DNA of 64,000 nucleotides from Streptomyces parvus (GTDB lineage: Bacteria; Actinomycetota; Actinomycetes; Streptomycetales; Streptomycetaceae): contig NZ_CP135079.1 in assembly GCF_032121415.1 (NCBI RefSeq), positions 6,696,001 to 6,760,000 on the forward strand. The letters are read 5' to 3'. A model generated the notes under the pieces. The model worked only from the letters and a program-made list of their open reading frames with translations, was not told the origin of the DNA and ran no database searches. Of the stretch, positions 16,143 to 24,937 are shown in pieces. The position numbers and the translations under genes were made by a program. Every line of letters begins with the position of its first letter. Within the stretch, counting starts at the first letter, position 1.

Positions 16143-18293
16143 TCAGCCCTCGCGCCTCGACCGCCAGAGCAGCCAGATGAAGTACGGGGCGCCGATCACG
16201 GCCGTGAGCAGGCCGACCGGGATCTGCGCCGGGGCGATGACCGTCCGGCCGACCGTGTCGGACACGACCACCAGCAGCGCGCCGAGCAGCGCGCTGACCG
16301 GAAGGACCCGCGCGTGGCGGCGCCCCACCAGAGCGCGTGCCGCGTGCGGGGCGACGAGGCCGACGAACCCGATCACGCCGACCGCCGCCACGGCTCCCGC
16401 CGTCAGGAGGACGGCGAGGCTCAGCAGGCCCAGCCGGGTGGTGCCGAGCCGCACGCCGAGCAGGGCGGGAGTCTCGTTGTCCAGCCCGATCAGGTCCAGT
16501 TCACGGCGCATCACCGCCAGGACCGGCAGCGCGACGACCAGCGCCACCAGCACCGGTACCAGCTCGGGGAACGTCCGCCCGTACGTCGAACCGCCGAGCC
16601 AGGCCAGCGCCTTCGTCTCGTTGTACGGGTCGGTGAGCACGATCAGCAGGCTCACGAACGCGCCCGCACCCGCTTGGACCCCGATACCGATCAGCACCAG
16701 GCGGTTCTGCTCCAGACCGCGCCGTGCGGCGAGCCCGAACACCAGCGCCGCGGCCGCCGCCGCACCGGCCAGCGCGGAGCCGCCGATCAGCCAGAAGCTC
16801 GCCATGGGTACGACGGTGAGCACGGCGACCGCGCCCACCCCGGCCCCGCTGACGACGCCGAGGACGCCCGGCTCCGCGAGCGGGTTGCGCGACACCGCCT
16901 GGACGACGGTTCCCGCGACCGCCAGTGCCGCACCGGCCAGCAGGGCGGCGGCGACCCGGGGGACCCGGGTGTCGAGGACGTACGTGACGAACTGCCCCGA
17001 CCGGCCCGCGAGCCAGTTGCCCACATCGCCCAGCAGCAGCGTCGCGTCGCCGAAGAGCGTCGCCGCCACGATCGCGCCGAGCAGCCCGGCGGCCGTCGCC
17101 ACCAGGGTGACGACGAACGCGCGTCGGCTGCGCAGCCGGGCGAACGCCGTGGAGCCGCTGTCCGTGCCCATGTCGCGCGACCGGTGGGCCAGGAAGACCA
17201 GGACGAGCGCACCGAAGCAGGTCGTGACGATGCCGGTCGGCACCTCGGCACCCGCTTGGGCGCCGAACACCGCACGCAGCAGCACATCCGCGCCGACCAC
17301 CACGAGCACGCCCGCGAGCGCCGACGCGGGGATGAACGCGCGGTGCCGGACCAGGCCCGGGATCCAGGTGCTGAGCAGCCGGACCACCGCGGGCGCGCAC
17401 AGGCCGACGAAGCCGACCGGCCCCGCGACCGCCACCGACACCGCCGCCAGCAGCACCGCGAGGATCACCGCGATGCTGCGCGTCAGCCGGGGGCTCACCC
17501 CCACGACCGCCGCCCCGTCGTCGCCGAGGGCGAGGATGTCCAGCCGTCGGCCCATCAGCATGAGCCCGGCGAACGCCACGAGCGCGACCGGGGCGAGCCG
17601 GTCGATGGACTGCATGCCGATCTGGGCCAGCGAGCCATTGCCCCAGGCGAACAGCCCGGTCGTCTGCTGGGAGCGCAGGAGAAGGAGCATCCCGCTCAGC
17701 CCGGACAGCGCGAGGGTGAGCGCGGATCCCGCCAGCACCAGCCGGATGGGTCCGGCCCCGGCCCGGGACAGGCCGAGCACGACGGCCGCCGCGAGGAGCC
17801 CGCCGAGGAACGCCGTGGCCCCGGCGGGCAGTGCGGGCAGGGAGATGCCGAACGCGGCGACGGTGACCACCGCGAGATACGCGCCCGCGTTCACGGCGAG
17901 CGTGTCGGGGGACGCCAGCATGTTGCGCGACACCGACTGGAGGGCCGCGCCCGCCGCGCCGAGCGCGCACCCGACGAGGAGTCCCGCGGCGAGCCGGGGC
18001 AGCCGGGAGTCCAGGACCACGGCGGCCGTCTGCTCGTGCGCGGTCCGGTCGGACGAGGAGCCGGTCGCCAGCTGCCAGAGCGTGTGCAGATCGACGGCGG
18101 CGGTGCCCTGGCTCACGTGCGTCAGCGCGAGGGCGCCCAGGGCGAGGAGCCCCGCGAGCGCGAGGAGGAACATCCGGCCGCGACGGGCCGGCGGGGCGGC
18201 CGCCGCCGGGGACACGGCCCCGGCCGGACCGGCCGCGCCCGCCACCGTCTTCACGGCGGCGGGCGGGGCGGCGGTTGCGGTGCGGGTGCTCAT
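16143..18293 (-). CDS. Fused double FecCD permease of a siderophore ABC importer (FhuB-like)
   Basis: A 716-residue protein starting MSTRTATAAPPAAVKTV, two bases after the stop of the binding-protein gene. It holds two complete FecCD halves. Half one (about 35-375) carries LPRLAAGLLVGCALGAAGAA and PVGFVGLCAPAVVRL. Half two (about 390-710) carries VPRVAAALLAGAALAVAGTV and VIGFVGLVAPHAARALVG. The Gly-rich cytoplasmic loops that contact the ATPase are present in both. About 18-20 membrane helices are expected. It forms the channel for ferric-siderophore uptake with the lipoprotein and ATPase upstream. Confidence 0.93.
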   Translation of the reverse strand: MSTRTATAAPPAAVKTVAGAAGPAGAVSPAAAAPPARRGRMFLLALAGLLALGALALTHVSQGTAAVDLHTLWQLATGSSSDRTAHEQTAAVVLDSRLPRLAAGLLVGCALGAAGAALQSVSRNMLASPDTLAVNAGAYLAVVTVAAFGISLPALPAGATAFLGGLLAAAVVLGLSRAGAGPIRLVLAGSALTLALSGLSGMLLLLRSQQTTGLFAWGNGSLAQIGMQSIDRLAPVALVAFAGLMLMGRRLDILALGDDGAAVVGVSPRLTRSIAVILAVLLAAVSVAVAGPVGFVGLCAPAVVRLLSTWIPGLVRHRAFIPASALAGVLVVVGADVLLRAVFGAQAGAEVPTGIVTTCFGALVLVFLAHRSRDMGTDSGSTAFARLRSRRAFVVTLVATAAGLLGAIVAATLFGDATLLLGDVGNWLAGRSGQFVTYVLDTRVPRVAAALLAGAALAVAGTVVQAVSRNPLAEPGVLGVVSGAGVGAVAVLTVVPMASFWLIGGSALAGAAAAAALVFGLAARRGLEQNRLVLIGIGVQAGAGAFVSLLIVLTDPYNETKALAWLGGSTYGRTFPELVPVLVALVVALPVLAVMRRELDLIGLDNETPALLGVRLGTTRLGLLSLAVLLTAGAVAAVGVIGFVGLVAPHAARALVGRRHARVLPVSALLGALLVVVSDTVGRTVIAPAQIPVGLLTAVIGAPYFIWLLWRSRREG

Positions 18294-18295
18294 CG

Positions 18296-19270
18296 TCAGG
18301 CGGTCAGCGCGCCGACGAGGGCGTCGATGTACTCGCGCATCGACGCGGTGCCGCCGAACATCCAGATGCCGTCGGGCAGCCGGTGGACCTCGTCGTTCTT
18401 CACGAACGGGAGGGACTTCCACACCGCGTTGTCCTTGAGGCCGTCGGCGAACGGGTCACCGCCGTCGGAGTCGTTGGCGATGTAGGCGAACTGTGCGTCG
18501 CCGATCTTCGTGAGGCCCTCGACGTCGGTCGCGGCCAGGCCGTAGGCCTTGTCGCCCTTCAGCTTCCAGGGGTCGACCAGGCCGAGTTCGGTGTTCACGT
18601 CGGAGAGCAGCGAGCCCTTGACGTACGGACGCACCGAGACCTGGTTGCCCTCCTGCCAGCCGTCGGCGAAGGCGACCTTCTCGCCGTCCAGTCCGGCGTC
18701 CGCGAGCTTCTTCCTGCCGTCGGCGACCGCCTTGCGGAAGGAGTCGACCTCGGACGCGGCCTTGTCCTCCTTGCCGGTGGCCTTGCCGATGAGTTCGACG
18801 GTGTCGACCATCTGGTCGATCTGCCGGCTCGCGTCGGCCGAGCGGACCACGGCGACCGGGGCGGCCTTCGACAGCTGCGCGATGGCCGAGTCGGACAGGT
18901 CGGTGGTTGCGACGATGAGGTCGGGCTTCAGGCCGGCCACGGTGGCGACGCTGGGCTCGCCCCGGGTGCCTATGTCCTTGACGCCCTTGGTGAGCGGGGC
19001 GGCCGTGTCGTAGGCGGTGTAGCCCTTGACGTCGGCGACGCCGACCGGCTGCACGCCGAGGGTCACCAGGGTCTCGACGACGTTCCACTCGGTGCCGACG
19101 ACGCGCTTGGCCGGTCCGTCGAGCGTGATCTTCTTGCCGCGGGAGTCGGTGACCGTCACCGCGCTGTCCCCGGCGGACTCCTTCTTCGGCGCCTCGGTGG
19201 TGCCGCACGCCGTCAGGGCGAGGGCGGCCGCGGCGGCGAGGACGGGCCACGTCAGGTGCTGGTTCTTCAT
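18296..19270 (-). CDS. Siderophore-binding lipoprotein (FecB/FepB-like)
   Basis: A 324-residue secreted lipoprotein. The signal peptide ends in the lipobox LTAC with Cys22. The mature part is a type III (helical-backbone) binding protein: VTVTDSRGKKITLDGPAKRV at the start, VVGTEWNVVETLVTLGVQPV, LKPDLIVATTDLSDS, and the C-terminal lobe WKSLPFVKNDEVHRLPDG. It should capture an iron-siderophore complex outside the membrane. It lies between the ATPase and permease genes of the same operon, under the iron box upstream of the ATPase gene. Confidence 0.93.
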   Translation of the reverse strand: MKNQHLTWPVLAAAAALALTACGTTEAPKKESAGDSAVTVTDSRGKKITLDGPAKRVVGTEWNVVETLVTLGVQPVGVADVKGYTAYDTAAPLTKGVKDIGTRGEPSVATVAGLKPDLIVATTDLSDSAIAQLSKAAPVAVVRSADASRQIDQMVDTVELIGKATGKEDKAASEVDSFRKAVADGRKKLADAGLDGEKVAFADGWQEGNQVSVRPYVKGSLLSDVNTELGLVDPWKLKGDKAYGLAATDVEGLTKIGDAQFAYIANDSDGGDPFADGLKDNAVWKSLPFVKNDEVHRLPDGIWMFGGTASMREYIDALVGALTA

Positions 19271-19278
19271 GAGGGTGT

Positions 19279-20187
19279 TCAGGGCCTTTCGGTACGAAGG
19301 TGGTGGCGGCCGACCGCGCGCGTGCGCGGGATGCCGGTGGGGGAGTCGAGTTCGACGTCGATACGGATGCCGTAGGCGTCGGTGAGCCGCTCTGGGGCGT
19401 ACACCTCGGCGGGCGTTCCCGCGGCGACGATCCGACCGGACGAGAGGAGGACGACCTGGTCGGCCACGGCGGCGGCCTGGTCCAGGTCGTGGAGCACGAC
19501 CCCGACGGTGACGCCGTGGGTGTCGGCCAGATCGCGGACGAGGTCGAGGATCTCCACCTGGTAGCGCAGGTCGAGATAGGTGGTGGGCTCGTCGAGCAGG
19601 AGCACGTCGGTGTCCTGGGCCAGGCAGCAGGCGAACCAGACGCGCTGCAACTGCCCGCCGGAGAGGCTCTCCACCCCGCGGTCGGCGAACTCGGTGAGGT
19701 TCGTGACGGTCAGCGCGTGCTCGACCATCCGGGCGCCGTCCGGGTCCGCTCCCCGGATCCGGCCCCGGTAGGGGTGCCGGCCGAATCCGACCACGTCGCG
19801 CACGCTGAGCCCGGCCGGTGCGGTGCGGCTCTGCGCCAGCAGGGTGACGCGGCGGGCGAAGTCGGAGCGCGACAGGGCGAGGGCGTCGACGGGCGCACCG
19901 TCCCCGGCCCCGGCGGCCACGGTCACGCTGCCGGTGCGGGCCTTGTGCAGCCGGGCCACGGCCCGCAACAGGGTGGACTTCCCACTGCCGTTCGGCCCGA
20001 TGAGCGCGGTGACGCGACCGCGCGGCAGCCGGAGGTCGGCGCCGTGCACGACGTCGGTGCGGTCGTACGCGACCGTCATGTCGCGGGCGTCGAGGCCCGC
20101 GTCGTCGGCGGTGAGGTCAGTGGCACCGGCGGCGGGCGCGGAGCGCCCTGGCGGTGGGTCTTCTCGGTCGAGGGCAGGAGCGATCAC
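19279..20187 (-). CDS. Siderophore ABC importer ATPase (FecE-like)
   Basis: A 302-residue ATPase. Walker A is ALIGPNGSGKSTLLRAVA, the Q-loop lies in LLAQSRTAP, the signature is LSGGQLQRVW, Walker B is VLLLDEPTTYLDL and the switch His is in VGVVLHDLDQA. The annotated start is a GTG only five bases from the iron box, with no Shine-Dalgarno sequence, so translation may be leaderless or may begin further in; an N-terminal tail of about 35 residues precedes the fold. First gene of the uptake operon. Confidence 0.92.
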   Translation of the reverse strand: MIAPALDREDPPPGRSAPAAGATDLTADDAGLDARDMTVAYDRTDVVHGADLRLPRGRVTALIGPNGSGKSTLLRAVARLHKARTGSVTVAAGAGDGAPVDALALSRSDFARRVTLLAQSRTAPAGLSVRDVVGFGRHPYRGRIRGADPDGARMVEHALTVTNLTEFADRGVESLSGGQLQRVWFACCLAQDTDVLLLDEPTTYLDLRYQVEILDLVRDLADTHGVTVGVVLHDLDQAAAVADQVVLLSSGRIVAAGTPAEVYAPERLTDAYGIRIDVELDSPTGIPRTRAVGRHHLRTERP

Positions 20188-20192
20188 GAGCG

Positions 20193-20211
20193 TGAGGTTA
20201 GCCTAACCTAA
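20193..20211. promoter_or_regulatory. Iron box (IdeR/DmdR-type) of the siderophore uptake operon
   Basis: TGAGGTTAGCCTAACCTAA is a near-perfect 19-bp palindrome matching the actinobacterial iron-box consensus TTAGGTTAGGCTAACCTAA in arms and spacing. It lies immediately before the ATPase start codon, so Fe-loaded DmdR would block the promoter or early transcript of the uptake operon. Confidence 0.92.
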
Positions 20212-20603
20212 ATTGCCCTGGTCAAGAGGGGTTCGGAATCGTGTCCTCCGCGTGACCCTCGGGGGGCGGCCCGCGCATCGGCCGACGGTCGCCGCCAGAT
20301 GCGACAGTGGGGGTGTCGGGCCGGGCCGAGGTCCCGGATGGCGGTACTTTCCGGCCGAAGCGGTGGTTTGGCGCACCGGGCCGCTTCGGCGTTTCCGCAG
20401 TTCAGGCGGTCGTTTCGAATTGAACCGCCGAAGTCTGTCCATATGCTGGACGATTCACCCGGGGCCTCTGAGCTGCCCGAATGACCATTCGGTCGGTTCG
20501 GACGCCCATCTGCGGCTGGAAGCTGGCCGTCGATGTGCGCCTACTTTCCGCATGCGTAAGACTCCTGACCGCAATCAGGCACCCGACCAAGGAGTTTTCA
20601 CCA
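20212..20603. other. Intergenic region between uptake operon and protease inhibitor
   Basis: The 390 bp must hold the inhibitor promoter. One inverted repeat, GGCGGT...ACCGCC around 20406-20430, is visible, and the AT-richer stretch from about 20410 to 20560 is the likely promoter zone. No gene or known box can be supported. Confidence 0.4.
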
Positions 20604-21047
20604 ATGCGACGCAACCCTCACGTCATCTTCGCGACCATCACGGCGAGCACTCTTCTGCTCGGTGGTCTTGTGACGGCCACCGCGCAGGCCGCACCGGCGA
20701 AGGCGGAGAGTCTCTACGCCCCCTCGGCTCTCGTTCTCACCGTCGCCCGGGGCGAGGACCCGATGACCGCCACCGCCGAGCGGGCCGTGACGCTCTCCTG
20801 CGCCCCCACCGCCGAGGGAACGCACCCCGACCCCGCCGGGGCCTGCAAGGAACTGGAGGCGGTGCAGGGCAAGTTCGCCGAACTCGCCGCCGGCCCGTCG
20901 AACCGGACCTGCACCCGCCAGTGGGACCCGGTCGTGGTGACCGCGCACGGCGTCTGGCAGGGCAAGCCGGTCCAGTTCAGCACCACGTACGGCAACGCCT
21001 GCGAGATGGCGGGCAGCATGAACGACAACGCCGTCTTCGCCTTCTGA
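20604..21047 (+). CDS. Subtilisin inhibitor-like (SSI) secreted protease inhibitor
   Basis: A 147-residue precursor preceded by AAGGAG nine bases before the ATG. A Sec signal peptide (VIFATITASTLLLGGLVTAT) ends near AQAAPAKA. The mature part carries SLYAPSALVLTVARG, four Cys forming the two SSI disulphides, and VVVTAHGVWQGKPVQFSTTY. The reactive loop reads CTRQWDP, so the P1 residue is expected to be Arg, which would favour trypsin-like proteases over subtilisin. The C-terminus NAVFAF is the usual SSI end. It acts outside the cell, probably holding the strain's own proteases in check during differentiation. Confidence 0.95.
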   Translation: MRRNPHVIFATITASTLLLGGLVTATAQAAPAKAESLYAPSALVLTVARGEDPMTATAERAVTLSCAPTAEGTHPDPAGACKELEAVQGKFAELAAGPSNRTCTRQWDPVVVTAHGVWQGKPVQFSTTYGNACEMAGSMNDNAVFAF

Positions 21048-21263
21048 CCCACCGGGGCCTGCCGACGCCGGGCTGACGGAGCGCCACACCGTCCCGCCCA
21101 CCGCGTCCGGCTCCGGGCCCCGTCCGGCGTGCCCCGCACACGCCCCCGTGCACGATGACCGGGAGCCCGCGGTCGCCCCAGCCGTCTCCGCCGCGGCAGG
21201 CAGCGATCCGCCCCGGTCGGCCGGCATCGCCCGACCGCGTCCGTCCGGCTCAGGGCGTCCCGC

Positions 21264-22883
21264 TCACGGGTCGGAAGGCTCCTCCCTCGTCACCCGGGTC
21301 CCCGGATGGCACAGCGAGATGAGGAACGCGATCCCCAGGGCGATGGCCATCCCGTAGAAGACCCACTGGTTCGCCTCGGCGAAGTCCATCCGGATCGCCG
21401 ACATCGAGTCCCGTACGGTCTCGGCCACCGGTCCCGAACCGGACGGCCCCCGGGAGTCCCCCTGACCGGTCACCGACTGGGCGATGGACTCGGCGATGTC
21501 GTGCGACTCACCGTTCGGCACGCCCTTGTCCCGCAGCGTCTCGTCCACCTTGGTGATCGTCGTATGGGTCAGCAGGGTGCCGTAGACGGCCAGTCCGATG
21601 CTGGCCGCGAAGTTCCGCACGGTCTGGGTGATGCCGGTGACCTCGCCGTAACTGGCGTCGATGGCCCGGTTCACCGCGTCCGTCGAGGCCGGCGCCAGCA
21701 GCAGTCCGATCCCCGCGCCCGCCATGGCCGCGTACAGCCACTGGTCGTGCATCGAGAGCGTCGTCAACTTCCCCGCCCACAGGGCGAACCCGACCGCGCC
21801 GAGCGCCGTGCCGAGCTTCATCGCGGGACGCGCGCCCCGCTTGTCGAGGATCCGGCCGCCCCACTGGGAGGCCAGCCCGAAGCCGATGAAGAAGTACAGG
21901 AGATACAGCGCGGCCTGGTTCGGCGACGCGCTGAGGGAGACCTGCGCGTACACGGAGGCGAAGAAGAACACCGGGACGAACGCCATCATGGCGAAGAACA
22001 GCACGGCGTTGTCGACGCTGAACGCCAGGTCGCGGAAGACCCGCAGTTTGATCAGCGGGAAGCGGGTGCGCAGCTCGAACCGGCAGAAGACCGCCAGCAC
22101 CACCAGGCCGCCCGCGATACAGGCCCAGGTGGCGACGGAGTCCCAGCCCCAGGTGGACGACTGCTGCAGCCCCAGCACCGTCAGCCCCATGCCGACGGCG
22201 ACCAGCGCCGCTCCGGCCAGGTCCAGCGGCTCACGGCGGGCCCGGTCCGGGATGCGGGCCAGCAGGGCCAGGACGATCGCGACGACGGCTACGGGGACGT
22301 TGACCCAGAAGATCGCCCGCCAGGTCCACGCGGTGAGCCAGCCGCCGAGCAGCGGCCCGATCGCGGTGAGCGCACCGGAGACACCGAAGAAGAGCGCGAG
22401 CGCCCGCCCGCGCCGCTCCACCGGGAACACGGCGATGACGACGGCGAGCGCGGCGGGGAACATCAGGGCCGCCCCGATGCCCTGCACGGCCCGGAAGCCG
22501 ATCAGCCAGGCCTGCGCGGCATCGCCGGAGGGCACCGCGCCGCACAGCGCGGAGGCGATGACGAAGACGAGTGTGCCGATGAGCATCACGCGGCGGTGCC
22601 CGAAGATGTCGGACAACCGACCGCCCAGAGCGAAGAAGGCGGCCAGCGTGAGCAGATAGGCGTTGACGACCCACTGCATCTGCGAGGAGGTGAGACCGAG
22701 TTCGTCGATGATGTCGGGGGCGGCGATCGCGACGATGGTCTGGTCGATGAACGTCATCGACACCGCGAACAGCATGGCGGCGAGCGCGAGGCCCTGGTTC
22801 GGCGGGCCGCCCCTGCGGCCCGCTGTTCCCGGATCCGACGGCCTCGGACCGGAGGCGCCCTTCTCCGGGATGTCTCTGCCCAT
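21264..22883 (-). CDS. DHA2-family (14-helix) MFS drug exporter
   Basis: A 539-residue membrane protein starting MGRDIPEKGASG. It shows the DHA2/EmrB-QacA pattern: FIDQTIVAIAAPDIIDELG in helix 1 (motif D1), GGRLSDIFGHRRVMLIG (motif A), the antiporter motif C in FGVSGALTAIGPLLGGWL, and WRAIFWVNVPVAVVAI. Fourteen helices fit the hydrophobic profile. The long loop with an SVTGQGDSRGPSG stretch before the last helix is usual. It lies 82 bp after the rpsR2-like gene on the same strand, so read-through is possible, though a drug-efflux role fits better than zinc homeostasis. The substrate is unknown. Confidence 0.9.
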   Translation of the reverse strand: MGRDIPEKGASGPRPSDPGTAGRRGGPPNQGLALAAMLFAVSMTFIDQTIVAIAAPDIIDELGLTSSQMQWVVNAYLLTLAAFFALGGRLSDIFGHRRVMLIGTLVFVIASALCGAVPSGDAAQAWLIGFRAVQGIGAALMFPAALAVVIAVFPVERRGRALALFFGVSGALTAIGPLLGGWLTAWTWRAIFWVNVPVAVVAIVLALLARIPDRARREPLDLAGAALVAVGMGLTVLGLQQSSTWGWDSVATWACIAGGLVVLAVFCRFELRTRFPLIKLRVFRDLAFSVDNAVLFFAMMAFVPVFFFASVYAQVSLSASPNQAALYLLYFFIGFGLASQWGGRILDKRGARPAMKLGTALGAVGFALWAGKLTTLSMHDQWLYAAMAGAGIGLLLAPASTDAVNRAIDASYGEVTGITQTVRNFAASIGLAVYGTLLTHTTITKVDETLRDKGVPNGESHDIAESIAQSVTGQGDSRGPSGSGPVAETVRDSMSAIRMDFAEANQWVFYGMAIALGIAFLISLCHPGTRVTREEPSDP

Positions 22884-22965
22884 GCGTCCATGGTCCCCGT
22901 GCTGCCGCCGTGCTGCATCCCGAGCCCCAGAACGCGCCCCCGCCGCAGGCCGAGGGCGTCGCGCG

Positions 22966-23211
22966 CTACTTGCCCGCGGTCCCGGAGTACGGCAGGAGCG
23001 CCATTTCGCGGGCGTTCTTGATGGCCGCGGCCATCTGGCGCTGCTGCTGGGCGCTGATCCGGGTGACGCGGCGGCTGCGGATCTTCCCCCGGTCGGAGAT
23101 GAACCGCCGCAGCAGATCGGTGTCCTTGTAATCGATGTACGTGATCCCGGCGGCATCCAGGGGGTTCGGGCGGTTCTTGAGCGGCTTGCGGGGGTCCTGC
23201 TGACGTGCCAT
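22966..23211 (-). CDS. rpsR2: Ribosomal protein S18, zinc-free paralogue
   Basis: An 81-residue S18 with the family core ITYIDYKDTDLLRRFISDRG and IRSRRVTRISAQQQRQMAAA. It lacks Cys, so it is the C-minus form that replaces a zinc-binding S18 under zinc starvation. The neighbouring C-minus L31, L33, L28 and S14 genes support this. It follows the COG0523 gene by 89 bp on the same strand and is probably part of the same zinc-responsive operon. Confidence 0.95.
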   Translation of the reverse strand: MARQQDPRKPLKNRPNPLDAAGITYIDYKDTDLLRRFISDRGKIRSRRVTRISAQQQRQMAAAIKNAREMALLPYSGTAGK

Positions 23212-23300
23212 GAGGCTTCCTCGTGCTCGGTGGGCTGGGTGGGCGGTCGGTGGATGCGGGCGGACTGGGGGGTGGAGTTACGGGCGTGGGCCCGCCGGTC

Positions 23301-24455
23301 TCAGTGCACGGGGTCGAGGAGCGCGTCGAACGCGGCGGGCAGGCTCTTCCACGCCTCCCGGCCCGACCCGTACTCCTCGTCGGTGAGGAGGCAGGAGTCC
23401 AGCAGGCCGGTCAGCCCCTCGCGGTCGAGGCCGGGGGAGACGAAGACCAGGTGCTGGCAGCAGTCGCCGTGCTCGGGGTGCCAGTCCAGCGCGGCGGCCG
23501 CCTGCCGGTAGGGCGGCACCATGGACCAGGCCGCGTCCGGGAGCGAGGCGAGCCAGGGGCCGGTGTTCTCCACGCAGAGCGCGCCGCCCGCCGCGTCCCA
23601 GGAGAGCAGGGTGTCGGGCCGGTCCGCGAGCCAGAACCGGCCCCGGCTGCGGGCCGCGGCGCAACTCAGGTCCTCCAGCGCGTCGAACAGGCGCTCGGGG
23701 TGGAAGGGCCGGTGCCGCCGCCAGACGAGCGTGCCCACCCCGGCCTCCTCCGCCTCCTGCGGCAGGAGCGCGCAGGCCGGGTGCTGGCCGGCTGCCGCCG
23801 CCTCCACGTCGAACCCGGCGAACGCCAGCCGGGCCAGCTCCGCCGATCCCGCCGTCGCCTGACGGGCCATCGGGTTCAACTGCCGGATCAGGGCGCGGTC
23901 CTCGTCGTCGGCCGCCGGGTTCGGCGCCACGGCCAGGACGGGGGCGTACTCCACCTGCCGGGCCCAGGTGTCGCCGATGGTCCGCCGGTCGGCTGGCGCC
24001 GCCGCGAGACCGGCCTCGGCCAGATCGTCGCCGTTGGAGAGGCAGGGCAGAGCGAGCGTGGGGTCGATCGCCGTGAAGACGTTGGTGACATCGGCGGCGT
24101 CGGTGTGCGCGGCGATCACCTCGGCCATGGACTTCGGCTCGACGGAGTCCCAGAGCTCCAGGACGGCGAGCCGGGTCACCCCGTCCCCCGCGAGCCGTTC
24201 GAGTTCCGGGACGAGGTCCTCGCGCAGCGCGCAGCAGGCGCATTCGTTCACCAGCGGCGTTTCGCCGGAGGCCAGCTCACCGTCGGCGTCCCGCAGGGAG
24301 CGACGGACCGTCCCGCCGGTGGCCGTCGACAGGTCGTGGTGCAGCGCGACGCTGTGCGGTACCTCCCGCAGCAGCCCCTCCACGACGTCGCCGCGCGCCT
24401 CGGAGTGCAGGCCGCAGACGATGACGACGGGCAGTTTCGCGCGGTGCCCGCTCAC
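23301..24455 (-). CDS. COG0523 (CobW-like) protein without P-loop, Mrf-like
   Basis: A 384-residue protein of the CobW/COG0523 family of metal-handling proteins. Where GTP-binding members carry GxxGxGKT, this one reads VVIVCGLHSEARGDVV, so Walker A is lost. The metal-site region NECACCALREDLVPELERL keeps the Cys-x-Cys-Cys motif, and the CobW C-terminal domain is seen around HPERLFDALEDL and CQHLVFVSPGLD. A similar P-loop-free protein, Mrf, lies in mycobacterial C-minus ribosomal operons and helps ribosome hibernation at low zinc, so that role is the best guess. Its ATG overlaps the L31 stop as ATGA. Confidence 0.85.
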   Translation of the reverse strand: MSGHRAKLPVVIVCGLHSEARGDVVEGLLREVPHSVALHHDLSTATGGTVRRSLRDADGELASGETPLVNECACCALREDLVPELERLAGDGVTRLAVLELWDSVEPKSMAEVIAAHTDAADVTNVFTAIDPTLALPCLSNGDDLAEAGLAAAPADRRTIGDTWARQVEYAPVLAVAPNPAADDEDRALIRQLNPMARQATAGSAELARLAFAGFDVEAAAAGQHPACALLPQEAEEAGVGTLVWRRHRPFHPERLFDALEDLSCAAARSRGRFWLADRPDTLLSWDAAGGALCVENTGPWLASLPDAAWSMVPPYRQAAAALDWHPEHGDCCQHLVFVSPGLDREGLTGLLDSCLLTDEEYGSGREAWKSLPAAFDALLDPVH

Positions 24456-24706
24456 CGGGCCTCACCGCGTCCGTAGCGGCGCTCGAAGCGCTCGACGCGT
24501 CCGGCGGTGTCCAGCACGCGCGCGGTGCCGGTGTAGAAGGGGTGGCTCGCGGAGGAGATCTCCACGTCGACCACCGGGTAGGTGTTGCCGTCCTCCCAGG
24601 TGACGGTGCGATCGCTGGTCATGGTCGAGCGGGTCAGGAACGCGAAGTCGGCGGCCTTGTCGCGGAAGACGACGGGGCCGTAGGCGGGATGGATTCCGGG
24701 CTTCAT
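24452..24706 (-). CDS. rpmE2: Ribosomal protein L31 type B, zinc-free
   Basis: An 84-residue L31 starting MKPGIHPAYGPVVFRD. It has the type B features VTWEDGNTYPVVDVEIS and SHPFYTGTARVLDTAGRVER, and no cysteine, so the zinc ribbon is absent. It lies between the L33 and COG0523 genes and overlaps the latter by four bases. Expected to be made when Zur is released at low zinc and to displace the zinc-binding L31. Confidence 0.96.
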   Translation of the reverse strand: MKPGIHPAYGPVVFRDKAADFAFLTRSTMTSDRTVTWEDGNTYPVVDVEISSASHPFYTGTARVLDTAGRVERFERRYGRGEAR

Positions 24707-24765
24707 GACGGTGTCCTCGGGTGGGGCTTCAGGGGTGTGCGGGATGCGCGGGTGCGGGGCGGGCC

Positions 24766-24930
24766 TCAGCGGTCCTCGCGGAAGTCGACATGGCGGCGGG
24801 CCACCGGGTCGTACTTGCGCAGCACCATCCGGTCGGGGTCGTTCCGCCGGTTCTTACGGGTGACGTAGGTGTAGCCGGTCCCCGCGGTGGAGCGGAGCTT
24901 GATGACCGGGCGTACTTCGTTGCGAGCCAT
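24766..24930 (-). CDS. rpmG2: Ribosomal protein L33, zinc-free
   Basis: A 54-residue L33 beginning MARNEVRPVIKLRSTAGTGY, with YVTRKNRRNDPDRMVLRKYD and no Cys. There is no Shine-Dalgarno sequence; a -10 TATAGT ends about seven bases before the ATG, so the mRNA may be leaderless. First gene of the minus-strand zinc-starvation operon (L33, L31, COG0523, S18). Confidence 0.96.
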   Translation of the reverse strand: MARNEVRPVIKLRSTAGTGYTYVTRKNRRNDPDRMVLRKYDPVARRHVDFREDR

Positions 24931-24937
24931 GGACGCT

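Noticed and set aside
23301..24455. COG0523 protein as an active GTPase for cobalamin synthesis (CobW)
   Set aside because: The Walker A motif is missing and the neighbours are zinc-free ribosomal genes, not cobalamin genes.
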